Shown here in pieces: positions 10,197 to 18,189 of a stretch of 38,751 bases of DNA; within the stretch, counting starts at the first letter, position 1; every line of letters begins with the position of its first letter. The position numbers and the translations under genes were made by a program. The notes beneath the pieces were generated by a model that searched no databases, had not been told where the DNA came from, and saw only the letters and a list, made by a program, of their open reading frames with translations. The DNA is from an uncultured Pelagibacteraceae bacterium (GTDB lineage Bacteria > Pseudomonadota > Alphaproteobacteria > Pelagibacterales > Pelagibacteraceae). The stretch covers positions 1 through 38,751 of the forward strand of contig CABXCB010000005.1 of NCBI GenBank assembly GCA_902510635.1, in the 5' to 3' direction.

Positions 10197-11639
10197 CTAA
10201 CCTTTAATTCCTAGATGAGTATATTTAACATTTAAGTAATCTTTAATTGCCATGGACCCGCCTTCTCTTCCATAGCCCGTTTGTTTAATACCACCAAAAG
10301 GCGCTTCTGCTAAAGCTACTAAAGGAGTGTTGACAGCAACAGTGCCTGTTTCCATTAATTCTGATGCTCTATGCGCTTGTTCCATTGAGTTTGTACATAT
10401 GTAGCTACTAAGACCTAAATCATTATTGTTTGCTCTTTCAATTACTTCATCAAATGATTTAAAAGATAACATTGGTACTAGTGGACCAAATGGTTCTACT
10501 TTCATAATAGTAAAATCATCTTTTACATTATCAAAAATTGTTGGCTCATAATAAAAACCTTTATTAAATCCAGCAGGTCTTTTTCCACCTAATAATACTT
10601 TTGCACCTTCTTTTTTTGTTGTTTCAACTAATTCTTCTACTTCATTTAATCTTTTTTTTGTTGTTAAAGGGCCAAGTTGAACACTTGGATCCATACCATC
10701 ACCTATTTTTAATTTTTTTGTTTTTTCTATAAATAAATTAACAAACTCATCTTTTTTCTTTTCTTGAATATAAAATCTATTTGGTGAAATACAAACTTGT
10801 CCATTATTTCTATACTTTGCAGAAATTGCCATATCAGTAGCTTTTTCTATATTTGAATCATCAAAAACAATAAATGGAGAATGACCACTAAGCTCCATTG
10901 TAACTCTTTGTACTTTATCAGCAGCTTGTTTAAGAATTAATTTTCCAACTCTTGTTGAGCCAGTTACTGAAATTTTTTTAATTATATCTGATGAAATTAA
11001 CTGTTGTGCAATACTCGGAGGATCTCCAGATAATAAATTTACTACTCCAGGAGGAACTCCACATTCTCTGCATATATCAATAAGTTCCATCACTGTGCCT
11101 GGTGTTATAACATCTGGTTTAACTATTACTGAACATCCTGCTGCTAAAGCTGTTGAAATTTTTCTTGAAGATAAAACTAATGGAAAATTCCAAGGTGTTA
11201 AAGCTGCAACAACTCCTATTGGCTGATAATAGACATGTACTCTTGTGTCTGCAAATCTACTTTCAACTGTTTGTCCATAAATTCTTTTAGTTTCTTCGGC
11301 ATTCCATTCAAATATATCTGCAGCTCCACCAACTTCACCTTTAGCTTCCGCAAACGGTTTACCTACCTCAAGCGTCATCCACTTGGCTAAGACATCTTGT
11401 TTTTCTCTCATCTTGTCTGCTATTTTTCTAATAATATAAGATCTTTGCCAAGGCGGTGTTTGCTTCCAAACTTCTAAACCTTTCGCAGCAGACTTTAGTG
11501 CTTTATCAACATCGGCAGGTGTTGCTTTTGATGCATGACCTATAACTTCTTCATTAGCTGGATTAATAACTTCGTATGTTGATTTGTCGGATGATTTTTG
11601 CCACTTACCATCAATAAATTGTCCAAATTTTTCGTACAT
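10197..11639 (-). CDS. NAD(P)-dependent aldehyde dehydrogenase (succinate-semialdehyde dehydrogenase-like)
   Basis: 480 aa; TPWNFPLVLSSRKISTALAAGCSVIVKP, MELSGHSPFIVFDD, catalytic NNGQVCISPNRF, FGGIKQTGYGREGG. Confidence 0.92.
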   Translation of the reverse strand: MYEKFGQFIDGKWQKSSDKSTYEVINPANEEVIGHASKATPADVDKALKSAAKGLEVWKQTPPWQRSYIIRKIADKMREKQDVLAKWMTLEVGKPFAEAKGEVGGAADIFEWNAEETKRIYGQTVESRFADTRVHVYYQPIGVVAALTPWNFPLVLSSRKISTALAAGCSVIVKPDVITPGTVMELIDICRECGVPPGVVNLLSGDPPSIAQQLISSDIIKKISVTGSTRVGKLILKQAADKVQRVTMELSGHSPFIVFDDSNIEKATDMAISAKYRNNGQVCISPNRFYIQEKKKDEFVNLFIEKTKKLKIGDGMDPSVQLGPLTTKKRLNEVEELVETTKKEGAKVLLGGKRPAGFNKGFYYEPTIFDNVKDDFTIMKVEPFGPLVPMLSFKSFDEVIERANNNDLGLSSYICTNSMEQAHRASELMETGTVAVNTPLVALAEAPFGGIKQTGYGREGGSMAIKDYLNVKYTHLGIKG

Positions 11640-11734
11640 AGTTATTTTAAAATTTAACTTGAAGTTGATTATAAAAAATTACCAAAATTTTAACAAATAT
11701 GTTTTAATGTTTCAAATAATAAAAGGAGAAATCA

Positions 11735-12058
11735 ATGGCTAAATTTATTACATTAGGATGTTACACTGCAAAAGGTCTAGCTGGATTTGTAAGTAATCCA
11801 GATACTGATAGAAAAGCAGCTACATCTGCATTAGCTGCTTCAGCTGGGGCAAAAGTGACTCGTTATGCTGGACTAAGAGGTAAGTATGATTTTATGGCAG
11901 AAATAGAAGGCACTTTTGAACAATGTGCTGCTGCTGCAATGACTGCAGTAGGAAGTGGAGCTGTTTCTGATTTTACAATTTTAGAAGATGTAGATCTGAA
12001 TAAAATTGCTGAGACTGCTAAAAAAATGGCTTCAGGATATAAAGAACCTGGTAAATAA
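11735..12058 (+). CDS. GYD domain-containing protein
   Basis: 107 aa; short alpha/beta protein with GYD-like features (LGCYTAKGLAGFV, GLRGKYDFMAEIEG); SD AAAGGAG before the ATG. Confidence 0.75.
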   Translation: MAKFITLGCYTAKGLAGFVSNPDTDRKAATSALAASAGAKVTRYAGLRGKYDFMAEIEGTFEQCAAAAMTAVGSGAVSDFTILEDVDLNKIAETAKKMASGYKEPGK

Positions 12059-12070
12059 AAAATAGATATT

Positions 12071-12101
12071 TAACTTCCAGTTTTTTTTAAACTGGAAGTT
12101 A
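12071..12101. terminator. Bidirectional intrinsic terminator between convergent genes
   Basis: Perfect 13-bp inverted repeat TAACTTCCAGTTT-TTTTT-AAACTGGAAGTTA; the right arm contains the stop codon of the minus-strand gene. Confidence 0.8.
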
Positions 12102-12935
12102 AGTAGCTTCATATAAAGTCGGAAACATTTCACCACCTAATGGATCACCATTTTTATATCCTGCATCTTGCATAGCTTTTCTATAGTTATAACTAGTCCA
12201 GTCCCCAATATAACTTATTTTTGTATCTTCTTTTGCAACTCTTAAAGTATAACGGCTCAATGTTTTATTTGGTATAGAAGGACTAATAGCTCCATGTAGT
12301 GTTCTCATATCAAAAATTACACAATCTCCTAAATCACAATCCCAGTTTAAAAATTCATATTTATCTTTATTTCCTAAAATATCTGGAGGTGTTTCATATT
12401 TTTTTCCATTAATTACACATTCGTTACCTTCTATTTTGTGTCCATCTTTAAAAAGAACTCTTAAAAATAGTTTGTTCCATAAATGTGATCCTTTTACCCA
12501 AGCAACACCTTCATTTTTTTTGCTTGGTTGAAGTGGTAACCAAAGTACACACATTGTACCTTCCATATCAAAATAACTAACATCATGATGAAAAGGAGTT
12601 TTAGATTTTGATCCACTTTCCCTTAAAAACCAATTATCCATAACAAGGTTAATTTTTTTTGCTGACATTAGCTCTGATGCTATTTTTGCATAAGGTGAAT
12701 TGTATACAAAATCTTTAAACTCAGGCACTAAATGCCAGGTCCAATAATCTTCTAAATAGGCCGGAACACCTTTTTCTAAAGTATGAGATTTAAATCTTGG
12801 ACTTGGATTTTTTATATCTTTTTCTATTCCAGTCTGAAGTTTTGTTATCCAGCTGGTATCAAATTTTCCTTTTAAAAATATAGCTCCATCTTTTTTGAAC
12901 TGATTTATCTCATCATTGGTAAGGATTTTGGTCAT
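12099..12935 (-). CDS. Phytanoyl-CoA dioxygenase (PhyH) family protein
   Basis: 278 aa; MDNWFLRESGSKSKTPFHHDVSYFDMEG (HxD), MRTLHGAISPSIPNKTLSRYTLRV. Confidence 0.85.
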   Translation of the reverse strand: MTKILTNDEINQFKKDGAIFLKGKFDTSWITKLQTGIEKDIKNPSPRFKSHTLEKGVPAYLEDYWTWHLVPEFKDFVYNSPYAKIASELMSAKKINLVMDNWFLRESGSKSKTPFHHDVSYFDMEGTMCVLWLPLQPSKKNEGVAWVKGSHLWNKLFLRVLFKDGHKIEGNECVINGKKYETPPDILGNKDKYEFLNWDCDLGDCVIFDMRTLHGAISPSIPNKTLSRYTLRVAKEDTKISYIGDWTSYNYRKAMQDAGYKNGDPLGGEMFPTLYEAT

Positions 12936-12985
12936 GATATAATTTAATAATTATGATAACTTAAAATAAAAAAAAATAAATAAAA

Positions 12986-13972
12986 ATGCTTAAAGATAGT
13001 TTTGGTAGAACATTTCCGTATATTAGAATGTCAATTACAGACGTTTGTAATTTTAAATGCGGCTATTGTTTGCCAAATGGTTACCAAGTCGATAAAAGTG
13101 ATAATAGAAAATTTCTTCATCTTGATGAAATAAAACGTCTTGCAAAATGCTTCTCTGAATTAGGGGTTAATAAAATTAGAATTACAGGTGGTGAGCCAAC
13201 TGTAAGAAAAGATTTTTTTGAAATTATTAAAGTTTTAAAAGTAGATGCTGGAATAAAAAAAGTTGTAATTACAACAAATGGCTATCATTTAGATAAAAAA
13301 GCAAAGCTATTAGTTGATAGTGGTTTAAATGGAATTAATATAAGCATGGATAGTCTTAACCGTGAAACTTTTAAAAATGTTACTGGACATGATAGGTTGC
13401 CAGAAATTTTAGAAGGTATAAAAAATTTACAAGAATTAGGTTTTGAAAATATTAAAATTAATGCTGTTTTACTAAATGGAATTAATTCATCAGAAAAAGA
13501 TTTTGATGCATGGTCAAAATTTGTTCAAATTAATAAAATTGATTTTAGATATATAGAACTAATGCAAACAGGTGATAATTTAGAATATTTTAAAAAATAT
13601 CATTCTTCATCCAAGATATTTAAGAATTATTTAAATGAAAATAATTGGATATATCAAACTCTAGGAAAAGACGCCGGTCCATCCATAAATTATATAAACC
13701 CTGAATATAAAGGTAAATTTGGAATAATTGCTCCTTATTCAAAAGACTTTTGTAAAACTTGTAATCGTTTAAGAATTACATCTAGAGGAGATTTAAGACT
13801 TTGCTTGTTTGGAAATACTGGAATAAGTGTAAGACATTTATTACAAAAAGACGACCAACTTAATGAGTTAAAAGATCTTATATTAAAACAAATGCAGTTT
13901 AAAAAAGAATCTCATTATTTAGAGCTTGGAGATACAGGTTCAACTAAAAATTTATCTAAAACTGGGGGATAA
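12986..13972 (+). CDS. moaA: GTP 3',8-cyclase MoaA (radical SAM)
   Basis: 328 aa; SAM cluster motif CNFKCGYC, C-terminal cluster FCKTCNRLRITSRGDLRLCLFG, C-terminal GG tail. Confidence 0.96.
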   Translation: MLKDSFGRTFPYIRMSITDVCNFKCGYCLPNGYQVDKSDNRKFLHLDEIKRLAKCFSELGVNKIRITGGEPTVRKDFFEIIKVLKVDAGIKKVVITTNGYHLDKKAKLLVDSGLNGINISMDSLNRETFKNVTGHDRLPEILEGIKNLQELGFENIKINAVLLNGINSSEKDFDAWSKFVQINKIDFRYIELMQTGDNLEYFKKYHSSSKIFKNYLNENNWIYQTLGKDAGPSINYINPEYKGKFGIIAPYSKDFCKTCNRLRITSRGDLRLCLFGNTGISVRHLLQKDDQLNELKDLILKQMQFKKESHYLELGDTGSTKNLSKTGG

Positions 13973-14518
13973 TTGACTAAATTAAAAATAGTAAATCAAG
14001 ATGAGTTAAAAGATTGGGCTAAAGAAATTTTTAAAAAAAATTCATTTAATATGGTTGATGTTTCTTCAAAAAAGGAAACATTTAGAAGAGCTCTTGCATC
14101 GGGAAAAATTTATGTTGGTAAAGAAGTTTTTAATATGATTAAAAACAAAGAAATGCCCAAAGGTGATCCTATAACTCTAGCAGAAGTTTCGGCCTTGTTG
14201 GGTGTGAAAAAAACAAGTGAATTAATTCCTTTGTGTCATCCTCTTCCAATAGATCACACCGCAACTAAAATTATTATGCACGAAGAAGATTCTTCTTTAG
14301 AAGTATTTTGTGTTGTTTCAACAGTTGCCAAAACAGGTGTTGAAATGGAAGCAATTATGGGGGTTAATGCAGCACTAATTACTATTTACGATCTGAGTAA
14401 AATTGTAAATCCACATCTTAAAATTGATAATATTAAATTATTAATTAAAGAAGGTGGGAAGAGTGGATTATGGACAAATCCAGATGGACTTCCTAAATTT
14501 TTAAAAAATATTTTTTAA
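13973..14518 (+). CDS. moaC: Cyclic pyranopterin monophosphate synthase MoaC (TTG start)
   Basis: ALASGKIYVGKEVFNMI, LIPLCHPLPIDHT, GVEMEAIMGVNAALITIYDLSK; directly abuts the moaA stop. Confidence 0.94.
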   Translation: MTKLKIVNQDELKDWAKEIFKKNSFNMVDVSSKKETFRRALASGKIYVGKEVFNMIKNKEMPKGDPITLAEVSALLGVKKTSELIPLCHPLPIDHTATKIIMHEEDSSLEVFCVVSTVAKTGVEMEAIMGVNAALITIYDLSKIVNPHLKIDNIKLLIKEGGKSGLWTNPDGLPKFLKNIF

Positions 14519-14520
14519 TT

Positions 14521-14790
14521 ATGAAAGTTAAACTTGAACTTTTTGGTGCGAGTAGAGATTTAAGCGATAAAAACTTTTTAGAATTTAGCATTGAAGAAAA
14601 GATTTCAATTAAAGATTTAAAGAAAAAAATAATTAATTATGTAGATGAAAATTTTAAAGGAAACGAAAATTATAAAAAAATAATTGAAACTTCAGCTTTT
14701 TGTTCAGAAGATGATAATATTATTTCTGAAAATTATAAAATTACAAAAGATCAAAAGATTGGAATTATTCCCCCTATTGGAGGCGGTTAA
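14521..14790 (+). CDS. moaD: Molybdopterin synthase small subunit MoaD
   Basis: 89 aa ubiquitin-like protein ending IIPPIGGG; in the moa operon. Confidence 0.9.
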   Translation: MKVKLELFGASRDLSDKNFLEFSIEEKISIKDLKKKIINYVDENFKGNENYKKIIETSAFCSEDDNIISENYKITKDQKIGIIPPIGGG

Positions 14791-15236
14791 TGCTTCATAC
14801 AAAAATAATAGATATTAAAAAAGAAAAAATTAAAGTTAATAAAGCTGAAGAATTTATATCTTCATCTAAATTTGGCGCTTCATTAATTTTTAAAGGAACT
14901 GTTAGAGAAAATAATGATAATAAAAAAGTAACAGGAATTACTTATGATAGTCATGATACAATGGTGATTAAAAGTTTTGAGGAAATTTATAATGAAGTTG
15001 ACCAAAAATTAAAAATTAAAGACAAAGCAGTTTATATAGAACATGTGAAAGGATATTTGGAATTAGGAGAAATAAGTATAATTATTGCAGTTGCTTGTCC
15101 TCATAGAGCGGAGACATATATTCTTTCTAGGTACATAATTGAAGAAATTAAGAAAAGATCTCCTATTTGGAAAAAAGAACATTATGAAAATAAGGAAAGT
15201 GAATGGTTAAAAGGAAATCCTATCCAAACTAATTAA
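14790..15236 (+). CDS. moaE: Molybdopterin synthase catalytic subunit MoaE
   Basis: GASLIFKGTVRENND, HVKGYLELGEISIIIAVACPHRAETY, SPIWKKEHYENKESEWL; start overlaps the moaD stop. Confidence 0.94.
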   Translation: MLHTKIIDIKKEKIKVNKAEEFISSSKFGASLIFKGTVRENNDNKKVTGITYDSHDTMVIKSFEEIYNEVDQKLKIKDKAVYIEHVKGYLELGEISIIIAVACPHRAETYILSRYIIEEIKKRSPIWKKEHYENKESEWLKGNPIQTN

Positions 15237-15801
15237 AATCTTTTCTCACATCCAAATCTTTAAAAACTCTTTTACTTAAAACTTTTATAAAATTAGTATT
15301 ATTTTTTAATCTTTTAACCATAAACTTGGCCCCAACATCACCTTTCATTCTTTTAAATTTAGTTAATATTGAGTTGTCAAAACCTATAGGATTACCAATT
15401 TTATTCTTAAATTTTAATACGTGAACTAAATGTCTTTTTTTTAATATTGAATTATATATTTTATTAATATCTGAAGACTTTATAAATGGCATATCAGACT
15501 GAACAATTATAAATCCTTTATCTTTTTTTGAAATTTTTTTTAACCCAGTATTAATTGAAGATGACATTCCTAATCTAAATTTTTTGTTTAATACAAAAAT
15601 ATTTTTTTTATTATTCTTAATCACTTTTCTTACTTCTTTATTCTGATATCCAAGAACAATGATAATTTTATCTACTTTGCTCTTAATTAATGCTTGTAGC
15701 GAATGATTAATTAAAGCTTTATTTTTAAACTTTTTGATCAATTTATTTTCGTTTTTAAGCCTTTTGGATTGTCCTGCAGCTAACAGAATAACTTTAATCA
15801 T
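15229..15801 (-). CDS. MobA/MocA-like molybdenum cofactor nucleotidyltransferase
   Basis: 190 aa; VILLAAGQSKRLKNENKLIKKF, VQSDMPFI; last gene of the Mo-hydroxylase operon. MocA-type (CTP) specificity is inferred from context. Confidence 0.8.
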   Translation of the reverse strand: MIKVILLAAGQSKRLKNENKLIKKFKNKALINHSLQALIKSKVDKIIIVLGYQNKEVRKVIKNNKKNIFVLNKKFRLGMSSSINTGLKKISKKDKGFIIVQSDMPFIKSSDINKIYNSILKKRHLVHVLKFKNKIGNPIGFDNSILTKFKRMKGDVGAKFMVKRLKNNTNFIKVLSKRVFKDLDVRKDFN

Positions 15802-15804
15802 TTT

Positions 15805-16224
15805 TTAATCTCCAATTAAATGATGGGATAAAATTCTTGATTGGTTTTCAAGTCTATGTTCAAACAAATAAAGACCTTGCCAAGTTCCAAGAATTAATTT
15901 TTTATTTTTTAAACTTAAAGTTAGTTGATTATTAGTAAGTGCAGATTTTATATGAGCTGGCATATCATCTTTTCCTTCTGTGGTATGCTTATATAATTTT
16001 TGATCCATTGGTACTAATTTATGAAAAAAATTTTTAAGATCATATAATACATCTGGATCTGCATTTTCTTGAATAATTAATGAAGCACTAGTGTGTAATA
16101 TATTAATATTTAAAATACCATTTCGAATTTTTTGTTTATCAATCCAATCTAAAGTATTTTCAGTAAAATTATAAAAGCCTTGTCCTTCGGTATTAATTTT
16201 TATTTCTTCAAATACTTGTTGCAT
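15805..16224 (-). CDS. YjbQ/UPF0047 family protein
   Basis: 139 aa; ILHTSASLIIQENADPDVLYDL, ILGTWQGLYLFEHR. Confidence 0.9.
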   Translation of the reverse strand: MQQVFEEIKINTEGQGFYNFTENTLDWIDKQKIRNGILNINILHTSASLIIQENADPDVLYDLKNFFHKLVPMDQKLYKHTTEGKDDMPAHIKSALTNNQLTLSLKNKKLILGTWQGLYLFEHRLENQSRILSHHLIGD

Positions 16225-16905
16225 TTATTTTTTATAAGTTTCTGATACTAATTGAGCAATAATAGATAGTGCTATCTCTGGGGCTGATCTTCCACCTAAT
16301 TTAATACCAATAGGACCGTGTATTGAATTAATTTGGTCATTATTAAATCCTGCATCTTTTAATCTTTGACATCTGTTTTCATGAGTTTTCTTACTACCTA
16401 ACGCACCTACATAATAAAATTTTTTATTAAGAGCATGTTGTAATGCTGGATCGTCTATTTTGGGATCGTGAGTTAATGCAATTAGTGCAGAATTTTCATT
16501 TGTTTCTATTTCTTTAAAAGCTTCATCTGGCCATTTATTGATAATTTTCATATCAGGAAATCTTTGTTCCGATGCAAAATAGCCACGCGGATCTATAATA
16601 GAAATTTCAAAGTTCAAACTTTTTGCAAAATCTACCAGATATTGAGCTATATGAACTGCACCTACAATAATAACTTTTATAGGTCTAATATATGTTTCAA
16701 TAAAAATTTCAGTATTTTCTATTACTCCATTTTTTTTTAATTTAAAAAAATTATCAATTTGCTCTTTATAAATTTCAAATTCTTTGGTTAATGATTTTCC
16801 AGGTTCATATATTTCACTCAAACCATTTTTAAGATTAGTTACAATTGCAAATTCTATCTTTGAAGCCTTTTTTTTGATTATTTCCTTAAGTTGAGAGTGT
16901 TTCAT
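16225..16905 (-). CDS. XdhC/CoxF family protein, Rossmann-domain part
   Basis: 226 aa; VIIVGAVHIAQYLVDFAKSL, IIDPRGYFASEQRFPD, YVGALGSKKTHENRCQRLKDAG, GIKLGGRSAPEIALSIIAQLV. Confidence 0.9.
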   Translation of the reverse strand: MKHSQLKEIIKKKASKIEFAIVTNLKNGLSEIYEPGKSLTKEFEIYKEQIDNFFKLKKNGVIENTEIFIETYIRPIKVIIVGAVHIAQYLVDFAKSLNFEISIIDPRGYFASEQRFPDMKIINKWPDEAFKEIETNENSALIALTHDPKIDDPALQHALNKKFYYVGALGSKKTHENRCQRLKDAGFNNDQINSIHGPIGIKLGGRSAPEIALSIIAQLVSETYKK

Positions 16906-17040
16906 TTAAACAATAAAAAAATGGTAGATTAAAAGTCCAATGATTAGGCCTTTAATAAACGTTATCCAAAGCACTGCATAATCAGAAAGATTAAGATTTT
17001 TTTTCCACCAGTCTATATATTTTTTATGCATCTCAATCAT
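16906..17040 (-). CDS. Small single-TM membrane protein, 44 aa, uncharacterised
   Basis: Not in the ORF track. Minus-strand translation MIEMHKKYIDWWKKNLNLSDYAVLWITFIKGLIIGLLIYHFFIV*; stop (16906-16908) directly abuts the downstream XdhC ATG (16903-16905); 4 nt after the upstream gene's stop; one clear hydrophobic helix. Confidence 0.7.
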   Translation of the reverse strand: MIEMHKKYIDWWKKNLNLSDYAVLWITFIKGLIIGLLIYHFFIV

Positions 17041-17044
17041 AAAT

Positions 17045-17374
17045 TTAATTTATTTGTTCTAAATAAACTGCTATTTCACCACCACATGCAAGTCCAACTT
17101 CCCAAGCACTTTCGTTAGAAACTTTAAATTCAATTTTTTTACATGGTTTATTATCTTTAATTAAACCAATGCATTCTCTTACAACCGCAGATTCAACACA
17201 TCCACCTGAAACAGAACCTGAAAAATCTCCTTTTTCGTTAACAATCATTCTGCTTCCGACCTGTCTCGGAGATGATCCCCATGTTTGAATTACAGTTGCT
17301 AGAACAACTTTTTGATTAGTTTTTATCCAATCATTTGCTTCTTCAAGAATTTTTTCATCAAATGAATTTTTCAT
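17045..17374 (-). CDS. XdhC_CoxI domain protein (XdhC N-terminal part)
   Basis: 109 aa; KVVLATVIQTWGSSPRQVGSRMIVNEKGDFSGSVSGGCVESAVV, ACGGEIAVYLE. Confidence 0.92.
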   Translation of the reverse strand: MKNSFDEKILEEANDWIKTNQKVVLATVIQTWGSSPRQVGSRMIVNEKGDFSGSVSGGCVESAVVRECIGLIKDNKPCKKIEFKVSNESAWEVGLACGGEIAVYLEQIN

Positions 17375-17395
17375 TTGATAAAATATAAATGTTTA

Positions 17396-18181
17396 CTAAC
17401 AGGCCTCAACAGCTTTTTTTGCTTGAATAACTACAAGATTGGCTCTGTATTCTGCTGATGCATGGATGTCAGAATTCATATCAGAGCTTTTTAACTCCAT
17501 CCCTGCTATTGAATTTACAGAAAAATTAGAATCTAATACTTTTGATAAATCTTTATCATTGTACACACATGGTTTAGCGCCTGTTACAGCTACTCTTGTT
17601 CCATCTTTATGTTTTGCCACATAAACTCCAACTACTGCGTATCTTGATGCAGGATTTGGATATTTTTGATAACTTGATTTTTCAGGAATTTTAAATTCAA
17701 TTGCTTCAATTAATTCTCCTTTTTTCAAAGCAGTTTCAAACATTCCTTTAAAAAACTTAGATGCTTCTATTTTTCTTTCGTTAGTATGTATTGTAGCATC
17801 TAAAGCTATACAAGCTGAAGGATAATCTGCTGAAGGATCATTGTTTGCAATTGATCCACCGATAGTTCCTCTATTTCTTACTTGTGGGTCACCAATTCCT
17901 TCTGCTAATGCAGCAAGAGAAGATATAGCTTTTTTAACATCTTTAGAGTTTGCTACTTCAACATGTTTTGTTGTAGCTCCAATAGTGACAGACTTTCCGC
18001 TGACTTTTATTCCAGAAAGTTTTTTAATATTTTTTATATCAATTATATCTTTATAACTTGCTAAACCTAGTTTCATTGAAGGTATTGTTGTCATCCCTCC
18101 CGCTAAGTAAGCTGAATTTGATGAAGATAGTTTTGATGCTTCTTTACTGTCTTTTGCTGAATGATAATTAAATGATTTCAT
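17396..18181 (-). CDS. Molybdenum hydroxylase FAD-binding subunit (CoxM-like)
   Basis: 261 aa; YLAGGMTTIPSMKLGLASYKDIIDI, DPQVRNRGTIGGSIANNDPSADYPSACIAL. Confidence 0.95.
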   Translation of the reverse strand: MKSFNYHSAKDSKEASKLSSSNSAYLAGGMTTIPSMKLGLASYKDIIDIKNIKKLSGIKVSGKSVTIGATTKHVEVANSKDVKKAISSLAALAEGIGDPQVRNRGTIGGSIANNDPSADYPSACIALDATIHTNERKIEASKFFKGMFETALKKGELIEAIEFKIPEKSSYQKYPNPASRYAVVGVYVAKHKDGTRVAVTGAKPCVYNDKDLSKVLDSNFSVNSIAGMELKSSDMNSDIHASAEYRANLVVIQAKKAVEAC

Positions 18182-18189
18182 ATTCCTCC

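Noticed and set aside
17439-18056. Plus-strand ORFs 17439-17624 and 17841-18056
   Set aside because: Antisense shadows of the well-supported FAD subunit gene.
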